Shown in pieces: positions 26,631 to 35,403 of a stretch of 64,000 bases of DNA; positions within the stretch are counted from its first letter, which is position 1; each line of letters begins with the position of its first letter. The stretch is taken from assembly GCA_964410485.1 (NCBI GenBank), contig CAYPHJ010000008.1, forward strand, positions 1-64,000, written 5' to 3'. The translations under genes and the position numbers were made by a program. Under the pieces are notes generated by a model. It saw only the letters and a list, made by a program, of their open reading frames with translations. It searched no databases and was not told the origin of the DNA. Source of the stretch: CAYPHJ01 sp964410485 (GTDB lineage: Bacteria > Desulfobacterota > Binatia > UBA9968).

Positions 26631-28046
26631 CTATCGGATATCGCGCAGATCGGCGCCCTGACGGATAAGCTCATGCTGAACCTCTGCGGCCGGCACCGAG
26701 CGTGGAGTAACATTGTTCCGTGCCGCCAGCGCCGCACAAACACCGGCGGCCTGGCCGGTTGCCATTGCGACAGGCATGACGCGGTAGGAAGAAAGAGCTT
26801 CATGAGTCCCGGCAATACAGCGGCCGGCTACCAGAACGCATTCGATGCCACGAGGGACAAGGGAACGCAGCGGGATGTCGTAGGCGTCACCCGCTGGCAC
26901 TCTTTTGAGCAGAGTCCCGCTGCCTTCGGGATTGTGAATGTCCACCGGGTATGTGCTACGCGCAATGACGTCGGAGAATTTGCGCGCCTGCAGGATGTCA
27001 TCAACCGTAAGTTGATAATCGCCTACGATTCTCCTCGTCTCTCGCACCCCGACATTGACACCGCTCTGGACCACGTAAGAGCTTTCGAACCCCGGCACAC
27101 ACTCGCGTAGAAAATTGGCAATCTGGCGCATCTGGCGGCGGCTCTCCCATTCGGCGTACGAGAGGTCCCAAACATCCACGCCGAGCACTTTGTTGACGCG
27201 GGTGCAGTTGACGCTGACTTCGCGCTCGTGTGGCGTGGCAAAGAAGAGCATGTCCTCTCGCGGCAACCGGAGCTTGCCGGCGGCAGTGGCCCGCCGAATG
27301 AGATCCCAAAGTCCGTGCACTCCGCGCCACTGATCGGGATGCCGCTTGACGTAAGCCTCAAAGCGGTTGCGATCAAAGTCGCTCACGCGGAACATCAATG
27401 TCATGGGCTGTACGAGGTGATCTTCCTCTCTGCCGATCTCGTAAGCTGCGCCTGCGCGCGCTGCGACGTCGCCGTCACCCGTGCAGTCGACGACCACGCG
27501 AGCGCGGATAACAATGGCGCCGGATTTTGTCTCGAAGACAACGGACTTGGCATCATCACCAACAACATCGCTGGCGAAGGCATGAAGAAGAAAGTGGACG
27601 CCGGCTTCATCGAGCAGTTCCAATGCCACGAGCTTGAACACCTCCGGATCGAAAGGCACGACATATCCCGTTTCCAGGGATGGCTTAATAGCTCCTCCAG
27701 CGCTAACCAGACGCTCCACAAGAAGTTTTACGGCCCCGGCCAAAACTGGCTCGCCGGCACCATGATCGGTTGGAAGGAGGGTGGTACTACCTGTTTTTTC
27801 GCGCTGCGGCTTTTGCGTATGAAAGGACATGAGTGGCATCACCAGGGCAGCCGTAGCATTGCCACCTAAAAAGCCGTAGCGTTCCGCCAAGATCACTTTT
27901 GCGCCCGCATGTGCAGCCCCCATTGCGGCTCCGAGCCCCGCCGGCCCGCCGCCGACAACCAAAACATCCGTGTCCGCCGCAAGGCGCGCGACTCGCGGCG
28001 GCAGGCTGATCGTTGGCAATCGCTGCGGGCGCTTCAGGGGCGGCAT
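26631..28046 (-). CDS. FAD-dependent oxidoreductase (FAD_oxidored family)
   Basis: A 471-residue flavoprotein. The Rossmann FAD site is near the N-terminus (DVLVVGGGPAGLGAAMGAAH, then AGAKVILAERYGFLGGNAT), with a second dinucleotide segment VVVDCTGDGDVAARAGA and a C-terminal VLVAGRCIAGTHEALSSYRV. The pattern matches the FAD_oxidored family (PF12831), with many members of unknown substrate. It is 32 bp downstream of the pyruvyl-transferase-like gene and probably co-transcribed. I cannot name the substrate. Confidence 0.85.
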   Translation of the reverse strand: MPPLKRPQRLPTISLPPRVARLAADTDVLVVGGGPAGLGAAMGAAHAGAKVILAERYGFLGGNATAALVMPLMSFHTQKPQREKTGSTTLLPTDHGAGEPVLAGAVKLLVERLVSAGGAIKPSLETGYVVPFDPEVFKLVALELLDEAGVHFLLHAFASDVVGDDAKSVVFETKSGAIVIRARVVVDCTGDGDVAARAGAAYEIGREEDHLVQPMTLMFRVSDFDRNRFEAYVKRHPDQWRGVHGLWDLIRRATAAGKLRLPREDMLFFATPHEREVSVNCTRVNKVLGVDVWDLSYAEWESRRQMRQIANFLRECVPGFESSYVVQSGVNVGVRETRRIVGDYQLTVDDILQARKFSDVIARSTYPVDIHNPEGSGTLLKRVPAGDAYDIPLRSLVPRGIECVLVAGRCIAGTHEALSSYRVMPVAMATGQAAGVCAALAARNNVTPRSVPAAEVQHELIRQGADLRDIR

Positions 28047-28078
28047 AACTTTTTCACAACGGACTCAGCTGCCGGACA

Positions 28079-29194
28079 TCACGCTGATTTTATGGACTGC
28101 AACAACTGGCAGAGGATCTGATTGGTTTTCTTGGCACGTTCTTGCAATGCCGGGAAGTTTTCTTCGAGGCGTTTTTTAATGCGCTCCTTGGTATCCCACG
28201 AGCGGTCCAGAAAGGCGCACAGTTTTCCGACGTTGAGCGCTGCGATTGGCGGCATCGGCATTTCCAGGTCGGACAAGAATCCAGAGACTTTCGATGCGTA
28301 GGGTAGCGGTACAAACGGAACTTTCTGAATCGCTGCAAAGATCAGGAAATGGAGGCGCATGCCCACAGCGAAGGACATGTGCTTCATCAGCCCCGCGATT
28401 TCCCCGGAGGTGTAGTCGCCTTTGAGGACGGTGGCCCGCTGGGCATTGGCCATTTTCGAGATTACGGCATGCGAGTGCTGGGGGTCCTTGTTTTCTCCGC
28501 CTTCCATAGGCACGAACACAATGCGAGCGTCGTAACGCTCCACCATGAAATCCGCAGCGTTGGCCAAGATAGCGTGGTACTGCTCAATGTTGAGATCGGG
28601 CGCCGCCGGACCGGGCTCACGAAGGGAAAACCCAACCAAGTGGGCATCGTTGTCGATCCCTTCCTTTTTGAGCATTTCCTTGGTGAAGGGTTGCGGCTTG
28701 AGCAACAGAGCGGGATCAGCGGTGACCTCGACTTCTTGCTGCAGCCCTAAGTCGTGCAAGATCCGCCGCGCTTCGCTTTCCCGCACGGTGATCTTATCCA
28801 CCTTGTTGAGAGTTTCGACAACGAGCTGTTTCGATTCCGGCGTCTTCAGCGGGCCGACGCTAACGGCGTAGACCATAACAGGAAGACCCAATTCTTTGGC
28901 CCAGTTAACGTCGCGGAGGTAGGCTTCAATTGACTCGTCGTAGAGAATGCCGCCCCCGCCGAGAACAAAAAGGTCGAGCTTGCGTAGCTCTTCGAAAATC
29001 TGATCTTTCTGCATTTCCCGGATGGGAATCGCGCGCACTTTGTGTCTTCGTTCCGTATCCTTGGAATTGCGCGAAAAAATGATGATATCGGCCTCGATGC
29101 TGGAGCGAAGTTCTTTCAGCATGGCCTCGAGAATCGCCTCGTCGCCAAGGTTCATACCGCCGTAAGACCCGGAAATGGCGATGTGGTACTTCAT
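28079..29194 (-). CDS. Polysaccharide pyruvyl transferase family protein
   Basis: A 371-residue protein with the PS_pyruv_trans fold: ISGSYGGMNLGDEAILEAML at the start, LDLFVLGGGGILYDES, VMVYAVSVGPLKTPESKQ and ITVRESEARRILHDLG. Family members such as CsaB transfer pyruvate from PEP to cell-surface sugars. It lies between dodecin and the FAD oxidoreductase on the same strand. Surface-polymer modification is the family role; no polymer biosynthesis genes are nearby, so the acceptor is unknown. Confidence 0.85.
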   Translation of the reverse strand: MKYHIAISGSYGGMNLGDEAILEAMLKELRSSIEADIIIFSRNSKDTERRHKVRAIPIREMQKDQIFEELRKLDLFVLGGGGILYDESIEAYLRDVNWAKELGLPVMVYAVSVGPLKTPESKQLVVETLNKVDKITVRESEARRILHDLGLQQEVEVTADPALLLKPQPFTKEMLKKEGIDNDAHLVGFSLREPGPAAPDLNIEQYHAILANAADFMVERYDARIVFVPMEGGENKDPQHSHAVISKMANAQRATVLKGDYTSGEIAGLMKHMSFAVGMRLHFLIFAAIQKVPFVPLPYASKVSGFLSDLEMPMPPIAALNVGKLCAFLDRSWDTKERIKKRLEENFPALQERAKKTNQILCQLLQSIKSA

Positions 29195-29209
29195 CGACGG
29201 GGCAGGAGT

Positions 29210-29419
29210 TTAGTCTTCCAATCGGAAGCCTAGCTTGATCGTGACTTGCCAGTAGTCGACTTTGCCGCTCTCGATATAGCCGCGCGTCTCGACCACTTGG
29301 AACCAATGCAAGTTGCGAAGGGTGTTCGACGCCTTGGTGATGGCGTTTTGGACCGCATCTTCAATGCTGGTTTTGGAAGATCCTGTCAGCTCGATCTGTT
29401 TATAAGTGTGTTCACTCAT
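29210..29419 (-). CDS. Dodecin family flavin-binding protein
   Basis: A 69-residue protein matching dodecin in length and sequence: YKQIELTGSSKTSIEDAVQN, then AITKASNTLRNLHWFQV and KVDYWQVTIKLGFRLED. Dodecins form hollow dodecamers that bind and buffer flavins. The Trp of the family flavin site is present (NLHWFQV). GGAGGTCTC precedes the ATG. It is the first gene of an apparent operon with the pyruvyl-transferase-like and FAD-oxidoreductase genes, which fits flavin supply. Confidence 0.92.
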   Translation of the reverse strand: MSEHTYKQIELTGSSKTSIEDAVQNAITKASNTLRNLHWFQVVETRGYIESGKVDYWQVTIKLGFRLED

Positions 29420-29747
29420 GAGACCTCCGCTGGTTCCGTCAAACTATTTTAACGCTATCAAGAATCGCTCTTTATTCAACCGTGGATTCAGCTGAACTGC
29501 GTTCAATGGTTCAACGATCAATTGCCACAACGTTCTGAACAGTGTTAGTTGAGCGAACCGGGTCAACTGTTCAAATTCCTTTTTGAACTTTGAACTGTTG
29601 AACCGTTTACATCTGTGATCGAAGAAGGCCGTGTCGTACCGATCTCTTGGAAGCGTTTGTGCTGTTATTGAGACATAAGGGTGTTTTGCTCGCCGTTATT
29701 AGTTGGTGTTGTATTTGCTTACGGAACCCCGCCTGGAGGCATTCTGC
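29420..29747. repeat. Intergenic region with GTTCAA/TTGAAC palindrome array
   Basis: The divergent gap between dodecin and the NTF2-like gene is mostly word repeats (about 29490-29610): GCGTTCAATGGTTCAACG on one side and TTTTTGAACTTTGAACTGTT on the other. No gene is seen. GGAGG at 29735-29739 is the Shine-Dalgarno of the next gene. Confidence 0.6.
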
Positions 29748-30278
29748 ATGAAGCTATTGACGAGAGAAGGGAAGCGTCAGGGGCGGTTCAGGCAACACAC
29801 GCGGCTTCTGAAATTGTCGGCGACGGTACTGATATTCACTGTTGCCGCTGCGTTAAAGGTGGCGACCGGAGATACCCAAGCCGCAGCGAAACAGGGGGAG
29901 GAGAGAGAAACTCTCAGGGTGATCGAGACGGTGGTCAATGCCTGGAATCGGAGTGACGCCGACACACTTGCGCAACAGTTTCTACCGGACGGTCTCGTGG
30001 TGCTTCCCAGGGGGAACCAGATCCAGTCAAGGCCGAACATCAGAAAGCGGGTAGCGGAGGAGCGCAACGGGCGCCTGCAGGAGACGACGCTACAGAAAAC
30101 GGTAGAAAATGTATCGTTTCGTGACGACAATACGGCTGTCGTCAAAGGGCGATATCAGCTCGAGGGCATGACGATCCTTAACCTGTTCGAGATCTCGCCG
30201 AAAGGGACGTTTGTTCTGGAGCAAGTTAGAGCGCAGGGGAGATGGATGATATCCCGAGCCGAGCTTAAGTCGAGATAA
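29748..30278 (+). CDS. NTF2/SnoaL-like protein with signal sequence
   Basis: About 176 residues from ATG 29748, chosen for the GGAGG at good spacing. The N-terminus (LLKLSATVLIFTVAAALKVA) looks like a signal peptide. The rest has the NTF2-like pattern: VIETVVNAWNRSDADTLAQQ, FLPDGLVVLPRG and a C-terminal VRAQGRWMISRAEL. The fold serves as ketosteroid isomerase-like enzymes or ligand-binding proteins. Probably periplasmic; ligand unknown. Confidence 0.75.
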   Translation: MKLLTREGKRQGRFRQHTRLLKLSATVLIFTVAAALKVATGDTQAAAKQGEERETLRVIETVVNAWNRSDADTLAQQFLPDGLVVLPRGNQIQSRPNIRKRVAEERNGRLQETTLQKTVENVSFRDDNTAVVKGRYQLEGMTILNLFEISPKGTFVLEQVRAQGRWMISRAELKSR

Positions 30279-30323
30279 AGATTTCAGGGCTGCTTGGGAT
30301 TAACACACCGGGTGATTAACGGG

Positions 30324-31643
30324 CTACAATTGCCGTTCGATTGGGCGGGTGATGACCTCCATGATGCGCTCGCTCCAGGGCCGGTTTTGCCACTCCTCGA
30401 GAGTGATTCGCCTCGAGTATTGAAGATCTTCCTGAAAGGCTTTTTCCAATGCGCCCGCCGTGACAGCATCGTAGACAACGAGGTTAACTTCTTCACTGAG
30501 GGCAAAAGAGCGGTTGTCAAAGTTCGTCGTCCCGACGGCGGCCCAGACGCCGTCCACGACCATTGTTTTCGCATGCAGCAGTGCTGGCTGGTATTCGTAG
30601 ATTTCCACGCCGCCGGAGAGCAAAGTTCCGAAAACTCGCCGGCTCGCCCAGTAGGCCAGGCGATGGTCGATAGTCCCCGGCGTCAGGGCCATCACCCGCA
30701 CCCCACGCCTTACCGCGCTCAGGAGCGCCTCTTGCATCCGTTCATCCGGCAAAAAGTAAGGCGTAGTGATATGAATTGTTTTTTGCGCGGACATGATGGA
30801 AAGGAGATAGAGGAGGTAGGATTCGAAACTATTGCCGTAGGGCGAACTCTTGACGACTTGGGCATAAACCGAGCCCTTGGAGCTGAGGCGGGGGAAATAC
30901 CTGTCGCCGCCAAGCACATTTCCCGTCGTCTCAAGCCACAGGTCAACGAACGCAGCCTGTAATTGATGCACGATCGGCCCCTCGACCCTGACATCTGTCT
31001 CACGCCAATGGTCGTTCTGACGGCCGTCGCCCGTCCATGCGCGGCTCACGCCGTGACCGCCGGTAAAACCGATTTCCCCGTCGATGACAAGCACGCGGCG
31101 GTGATTGCGGTAGTTCAAGCGACCGAGCTTCCAGGGGGTGAACAAGTGAAACAGGTTGACGCCGCGAAACCACCGAAGATTGCAGCCCGCCTCGCGTAGC
31201 AAGACAGGAACATCCCTGGGGATTTTGGCGCCGTGCGAATCGACCAACAGGTTGACTTCAACGCCGGCACGGCAACGCTCCGCAAAGCTTTCGGCAAGCT
31301 CGTAGGAAATCTGGCCATCCTCATACAAATACTGCGCGTAATTGATCGTATGCCGTGCGGCGGCGATAGCTTGAATCATCGCAGGAAATATTTCTTCGCC
31401 GTTAAAAAGTAGCTCCACTTTATTACCGGCGAAGATCGGCGCGTTTGTATAGGCGGCAATAGTCGGGAAAAAAGACGGGTCGCCCAACAAGATCGCAGGA
31501 ACGTTCCTGACTTGAGTGACAACTCCGCACCCTGAGATTAAGAGCAGGCTGAGTAATAATAAAGCCTCGACATGTAGGCGCGCCCAAGATCTAACTGAGA
31601 CGGGTCGTAGATGGTGCTGGAATTGGAGGCTGCTATGACACAC
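30324..31643 (-). CDS. Phospholipase D-family / cardiolipin synthase-like lipoprotein
   Basis: A 439-residue protein with two PLD domains. A hydrophobic segment LLLLSLLLISGCGVV suggests a lipoprotein signal. The second HKD motif is canonical (HAKTMVVDGVWAAVGTTNFD). The first reads NHRRVLVIDGEIGFTGGHG, with Arg in place of the usual Lys (HxR instead of HxK). In cardiolipin synthases both motifs form the active site, so activity may be changed. It is convergent with the NTF2-like gene, 45 bp apart. Confidence 0.85.
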   Translation of the reverse strand: MCHSSLQFQHHLRPVSVRSWARLHVEALLLLSLLLISGCGVVTQVRNVPAILLGDPSFFPTIAAYTNAPIFAGNKVELLFNGEEIFPAMIQAIAAARHTINYAQYLYEDGQISYELAESFAERCRAGVEVNLLVDSHGAKIPRDVPVLLREAGCNLRWFRGVNLFHLFTPWKLGRLNYRNHRRVLVIDGEIGFTGGHGVSRAWTGDGRQNDHWRETDVRVEGPIVHQLQAAFVDLWLETTGNVLGGDRYFPRLSSKGSVYAQVVKSSPYGNSFESYLLYLLSIMSAQKTIHITTPYFLPDERMQEALLSAVRRGVRVMALTPGTIDHRLAYWASRRVFGTLLSGGVEIYEYQPALLHAKTMVVDGVWAAVGTTNFDNRSFALSEEVNLVVYDAVTAGALEKAFQEDLQYSRRITLEEWQNRPWSERIMEVITRPIERQL

Positions 31644-31988
31644 GGTTGCGATTGACGAGAGTCAGGACTGCCGGCCTCCGGCAGCCGTCTGCACGTGCCG
31701 AACGCAAATTGCATGCCCCGAAGCTTGCAGCCCGTCCGCCTGCTGATCAGTTCTAATCGCGGCTTATCTGTCTCGTAATTAACACAAAAAACGCCGTAAC
31801 GTTTCACAATTGAGACGCCGATCCCGATGGGGGCTTCAAGGTTGCAGAAATAGCTGTTAGGAGCACACAGCCGAGATAGGCCTTTGAGATGATCAGAGGT
31901 TTATGCCCGAGCGATCCTTCCGCAGTGCTCGCCTGGAGCAGTGTCCGAATGATACCCACGAGCGCCGACCAAGCTGAATCGACGATCT
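31644..31988. other. Intergenic region, no gene recognised
   Basis: This 345-bp gap lies between two minus-strand genes. I see no convincing ORF, palindrome array or RNA gene. A start codon of the phospholipase D-like gene further upstream is possible but unsupported. Confidence 0.4.
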
Positions 31989-32705
31989 CTAGAGATAACG
32001 GCGGCCCTCCATGGGGTCGGGGACTTCTAACCCGATCTTTGTGATGAGCGGATTAACCTCGGCAATGAACTCTTCCCGGGCCAGTGCGTTCGTTCGTCGT
32101 TTCAAGCCCCAATAAATGTATCTCTGGTCCCGGTTCGAATCGGACCTGCCGAACATATCGAGCGCTTTGACGTACCAAAAATCGAGTGCTTGCTGCACCC
32201 GCTGCTTGGATTCATCGCCTTTTTGGACAAGCTCGGTGGTTTTACTTTCCCCGTAACCGATGTGCCCGACTTCTTCTTTTATGATCTGCGGCAGAATTCT
32301 TTCCAGCGGCTTGTACGTGCAGCCAAAGAACTCCTCCAACTGATATCGACCGACCCGATCGATCAGAAATCCAAAAACGGCAAAGTCTTCCCACGTCGTG
32401 ATACTTCCGCGAAAGGCTTCGAGATAGCGCTTTTGGTTGGGCCAACTTAACACAAACGACACGTCCACGCCGGCATCGCCGGCAACCCGGGCGATTTTAC
32501 GGAAATGATCCATCTCCTCCGCAGCCGTGCGCGCGACGAGCAGCTGATCAATCTTACTTGGCGCAGAGGGGAGAATATCTTTTACATAGAGATGGGGTCC
32601 GCCAATCTCGCAATCGGCCTGGATCGTGAGGACTCGCCCGAGTAGTTCCCTGTATTCAGGCCCCAGTTTGTCAAGGTCCTTGTGCTCAACTTGATCTCGA
32701 AACAT
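31989..32705 (-). CDS. PaaA/BoxB-like ferritin-fold di-iron protein
   Basis: A 238-residue helical protein of the PaaA_PaaC type (PF05138), the family of the phenylacetyl-CoA epoxidase catalytic subunit. Carboxylate/His motifs AEEMDHFRKIA and KEEVGHIGYGES give the paired ExxH ligand pattern for a di-iron centre. QADCEIGGPHLYV and FVLSWPNQKRYLEAF fit the family. I use ATG 32705, preceded by GGGAGGTG, rather than the longer frame. The other Paa subunits are absent, so the phenylacetate pathway is not supported. Confidence 0.75.
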   Translation of the reverse strand: MFRDQVEHKDLDKLGPEYRELLGRVLTIQADCEIGGPHLYVKDILPSAPSKIDQLLVARTAAEEMDHFRKIARVAGDAGVDVSFVLSWPNQKRYLEAFRGSITTWEDFAVFGFLIDRVGRYQLEEFFGCTYKPLERILPQIIKEEVGHIGYGESKTTELVQKGDESKQRVQQALDFWYVKALDMFGRSDSNRDQRYIYWGLKRRTNALAREEFIAEVNPLITKIGLEVPDPMEGRRYL

Positions 32706-32719
32706 GTTCACCTCCCGGA

Positions 32720-32781
32720 ATGTTAGGTTCAAAGTTCCAGGTTCAATGTTCAAGTCCTCGCCGCCGAGGTTCAAAGTCTGA
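32720..32781. repeat. GTTCAA word-repeat palindrome
   Basis: TTAGGTTCAAAGTTCCAGG, then TTCAATGTTCAAG and, after a GC-rich turn (CTCGCCGCCGAGG), TTCAAAGTC. It lies just upstream of the PaaA-like gene and may be part of its leader. Confidence 0.5.
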
Positions 32782-32953
32782 ATCTCTTCATAAGAGTCTA
32801 CAGCCGGACATAATGATCTCAAGAGAGGACAATCCGAGCAATCGCAAAGATAGACCGGAGACGGAAAAGAAGAGTGGACTGATGACCGACGACGGATGGC
32901 AGAAGATGGACAGACGAGCGAACCGGAACCCAGGTGGGAACGGCTGGCAAGCG

Positions 32954-33343
32954 TCAGTCGATTTTTGAGTCGGGTGGGGCGGCAAATCGCGTAACATCGA
33001 TCAAGGCGCGCCGGTGGATTCCCTGACCGATTTTAACGCCTTGATCGTTGACTGCCGATACTGCAAACCGAAGTTTGCTGTCCTTGATCGCCAAAAGTTC
33101 CACTCTGACGGTGACATTCTGGCCGATCTTTGTCGGCGCCACATGCCTGACATCGACGTGAAAGCCGACGGTTTGCTCGTTTTCGTCAAGATGGGGCGCC
33201 AACAATCGAACGCAGGTTCCTTCCATCAAGCCAATCATCGCTGGGGTCGAGAGAACGTGATTGGTAAGCTGCTTTGCGCGCATCTCCGCGGTCGTCACAT
33301 AAGTTTCTTCGTGTGCCAGACCGTTGATCAAACCCGCTTTCAT
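32954..33343 (-). CDS. Hotdog-fold thioesterase-like protein
   Basis: About 129 residues from ATG 33343. The sequence MKAGLINGLAHEETYVTTAE, TPAMIGLMEGTCVRLLAPHL, VGFHVDVRHVAPTKIGQNV and KIGQGIHRRALIDVTRF matches fluoroacetyl-CoA thioesterase-like hotdog proteins, which hydrolyse short acyl-CoAs. The Glu of LMEGTC and the His in VRHVAPT resemble the family's catalytic residues. It starts 8 bp after the selenocysteine GST stop, so the two genes are probably co-translated. Confidence 0.8.
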   Translation of the reverse strand: MKAGLINGLAHEETYVTTAEMRAKQLTNHVLSTPAMIGLMEGTCVRLLAPHLDENEQTVGFHVDVRHVAPTKIGQNVTVRVELLAIKDSKLRFAVSAVNDQGVKIGQGIHRRALIDVTRFAAPPDSKID

Positions 33344-33351
33344 ACCACCGA

Positions 33352-33912
33352 TTACGGAGTTGCACGCACCACCGGACGCGACAGGAGTCGCTCCATCCAT
33401 GCTTTTAGATCAGGTAGACTGTCGTCGATGGTCGCCTTGTAACGCTCGCGCCTGACGAAAAAAGGGATGTATGTAATATCGGCGAGCGAGTAGTCGCCCG
33501 CAATGAAATCCCGTCCGCGCATATGTCGATTCAGGGCCTGCAGATACTGCTTCAGCTCCGCCGAGGATTTCTCGACCTCGTAATCGTGCGCGATCCTACC
33601 GCCGGCGTGTTGCAGCCGCGTATTGCAGTAATCTACCCAGATGCGCACCCGTGACCGCGCCAGCGGGTCCTTGGGCATCAGCGGCACCTCCGGATAAGTC
33701 TCATCCAGATATTCGTTAATGATCGCGGACTCATAGACGACGGCCTCGCCGTCTACAAGCACCGGAACTTTGCCGTAAGGGTTGAGTTCCAGCAATTCTT
33801 TCGGCTTATTGCGTAGATCGCATTCGATCAGCTCATAAGGGATCTTTTTTTCCGCCAGGACAAGCCTTGTCCTGTGGGCGTAGGGTCAAGGACCGTAGGA
33901 GAAGAGCTTCAT
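33352..33912 (-). CDS. Glutathione S-transferase with predicted selenocysteine (UGA codon 9)
   Basis: Reading from ATG 33912, which has GAGGTG at ideal spacing, gives MKLFSYGP-UGA-PYAHRTR and then LVLAEKKIPYELIECDLRNK in one frame to the TAA at 33352, 186 residues in all. The UGA (33886-33888) falls where omega-like GSTs have catalytic Cys in a CPYAQR motif. A thioredoxin-like N-domain and a helical C-domain (GRDFIAGDYSLADITYIPFF) are intact. A hairpin 18 nt downstream fits a bacterial SECIS. I infer a selenoprotein; the alternative is a nonsense mutation. A caller that stops at UGA would report only the 147 residues from TTG 33795. Confidence 0.8.
33856..33874 (-). promoter_or_regulatory. 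Candidate bacterial SECIS hairpin after UGA codon
   Basis: The mRNA sequence CAGGACAAGGCTTGTCCTG is a perfect palindrome around one G. It can form a 7-bp stem with loop AGGCU. It begins 11 nt after the UGA, which puts the apical loop about 18 nt downstream with G in the first two loop bases. Bacterial SECIS rules recalled from the literature ask for a loop 16-37 nt from UGA and such a G. Confidence 0.75.
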
Positions 33913-33990
33913 AGAATCACCTCGTCGTTTTCTCGCTTGTACCATCGTCGTCTTACGATCGCAACTGAAGAGCCGGGGGCGCTGAGTCAA

Positions 33991-34440
33991 TTATTTCAGT
34001 TTCCGACTCGGTCTTTTGCTCCAGAACATTTTTCGGTGTGGTATTCCCGCCTCAGCGAACAGCTCGCCGGAGGAGCGAAAACCCATGGATTCATAAAAAC
34101 CGACTACCGGGACTTGTGCGTGGAGATAAATCTGGCGCACGCCTCTCTTTGTGGCGGCGGCCAGCGCCCGCCGCAGCAGCTTCTTTCCTATCCCTTTTCC
34201 ACGGTGTTTCCTGAGAACCGCCATGCGGCCGATTTTCGCGCTTCGCCGGTCGATCACAACTCGCGCTGTTCCAACAGCTGTGTTGGATTCAAACGCAAGA
34301 AAGTGGATCGCCCGAGCGTCGTCGCGGTCCTTCTCAATGGTCTGCGGCACGCCTTGTTCTTTTACGAATACACGCTCGCGAATAGCAAAGGCCTTTTTCA
34401 AATCCTCCTGCGAGGAGACCCGCCGCAGCCGAACCGTCAT
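33991..34440 (-). CDS. GNAT family N-acetyltransferase
   Basis: About 149 residues from Met 34440 (MTVRLRRVSSQEDL); Met 34461 is also possible. The acetyl-CoA motif is RMAVLRKHRGKGIGKKLLRR (Q/RxxGxG/A), followed by YLHAQVPVVGFYESMGFRSS. FVKEQGVP and HFLAFESNTAVGTARV are typical of the GNAT group with small-molecule or tRNA-like substrates. The substrate is not predictable. Confidence 0.85.
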   Translation of the reverse strand: MTVRLRRVSSQEDLKKAFAIRERVFVKEQGVPQTIEKDRDDARAIHFLAFESNTAVGTARVVIDRRSAKIGRMAVLRKHRGKGIGKKLLRRALAAATKRGVRQIYLHAQVPVVGFYESMGFRSSGELFAEAGIPHRKMFWSKRPSRKLK

Positions 34441-34585
34441 ATGCACAGGTTCGTGTCCCACATTTCATCTGTTGTTGGCAACCACTCGAAGCTTTTAGCA
34501 TGAATCGGTTTGATATTCCGGCCGTTACCGGTTACAGTCGGGGCCTTACAGGGTTCCCACCGACGCCGGAAAGATTAGCCGCACT

Positions 34586-35329
34586 ATGCATGCTCAGGGG
34601 CAAACGTACTACGAGTGTCATCGAAACGCAGAATGGCACTCCAGACGTGAATTTGTGCTTATCGTTCTGATCCTCGTCATTGGGCTGGCCGGCGTGGCTC
34701 TCATTCCTCCCGAGCTGCCCTCTGCGGCCGTGGGCGAAATCAAGGTTGCCAAGTTGATGCCGCTGGCGAGCTGGGAGAAGCAATTCAAGATCATTGAAGG
34801 CGAAGATAGAGGCAAACTGGTACCCCTGGTGTTCGAGAGCGACCCGGAGCGTGAACAAGGCTGGAGGCTTATCTTTGGCGACTATGCGAGCGTGGTTATG
34901 CGCAAAGATGCGGCCGGCGCGCTGGTAATGGAGCGTCTCGACCTGCTTAAAAGCCAAAGCTACATCGTGTACGAACCGCCGCTTCCCATGTTGCCGCGAG
35001 ATACTGGCGCGGCAGCGTCAATCCGGCGACATGCTGAGTTCAAAATGTATAACTCTAAGGATGGAAGGCTTAGAAGGACGGGACGTGTTACTCACGTTGT
35101 CAAACAGATTTCCTCTTCTCGGTTTGATACACCCGCCGGCCTTATAGATGGCTACAACGTGGATATCGAACACGGCATGCAGATGCAGTATGCACGGCTC
35201 AACATCGCGTTGAGACTTGGCTGCCGTATCGACGACGGCCTGGTCTATGGCGCCGGCCGATATACGCTCAGGAAGTTAGGGCTTTTTTCCGAGACGAGGT
35301 CGGCAGCCGCCGGGCTCGCCGATAACTAA
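34586..35329 (+). CDS. Hypothetical membrane-anchored protein
   Basis: 247 residues with one N-terminal TM helix (FVLIVLILVIGLAGVALIPP) and a soluble domain beginning EIKVAKLMPLASWEKQFKII. The body is rich in beta-like stretches and may contain two similar halves. I do not recognise the family. The start is uncertain: no clear Shine-Dalgarno precedes ATG 34586. It is divergent from the acetyltransferase gene. Confidence 0.55.
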   Translation: MHAQGQTYYECHRNAEWHSRREFVLIVLILVIGLAGVALIPPELPSAAVGEIKVAKLMPLASWEKQFKIIEGEDRGKLVPLVFESDPEREQGWRLIFGDYASVVMRKDAAGALVMERLDLLKSQSYIVYEPPLPMLPRDTGAAASIRRHAEFKMYNSKDGRLRRTGRVTHVVKQISSSRFDTPAGLIDGYNVDIEHGMQMQYARLNIALRLGCRIDDGLVYGAGRYTLRKLGLFSETRSAAAGLADN

Positions 35330-35403
35330 GCGCCGAGGCGCGCGGCGTATCTCGCTATTCCTAATGGCGAAGTAGAAAAAAATCCGGAAAATGTCGCTGC
35401 CGT

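Noticed and set aside
32131..32150. GGTTCGAATCGG as a tRNA T-arm
   Set aside because: It lies within the PaaA-like coding sequence and no acceptor stem or anticodon arm can be drawn around it.
33352..33795. GST as a plain truncated gene starting at TTG 33795
   Set aside because: The N-terminal thioredoxin-like segment continues upstream in the same frame through one UGA to an ATG with a good Shine-Dalgarno.
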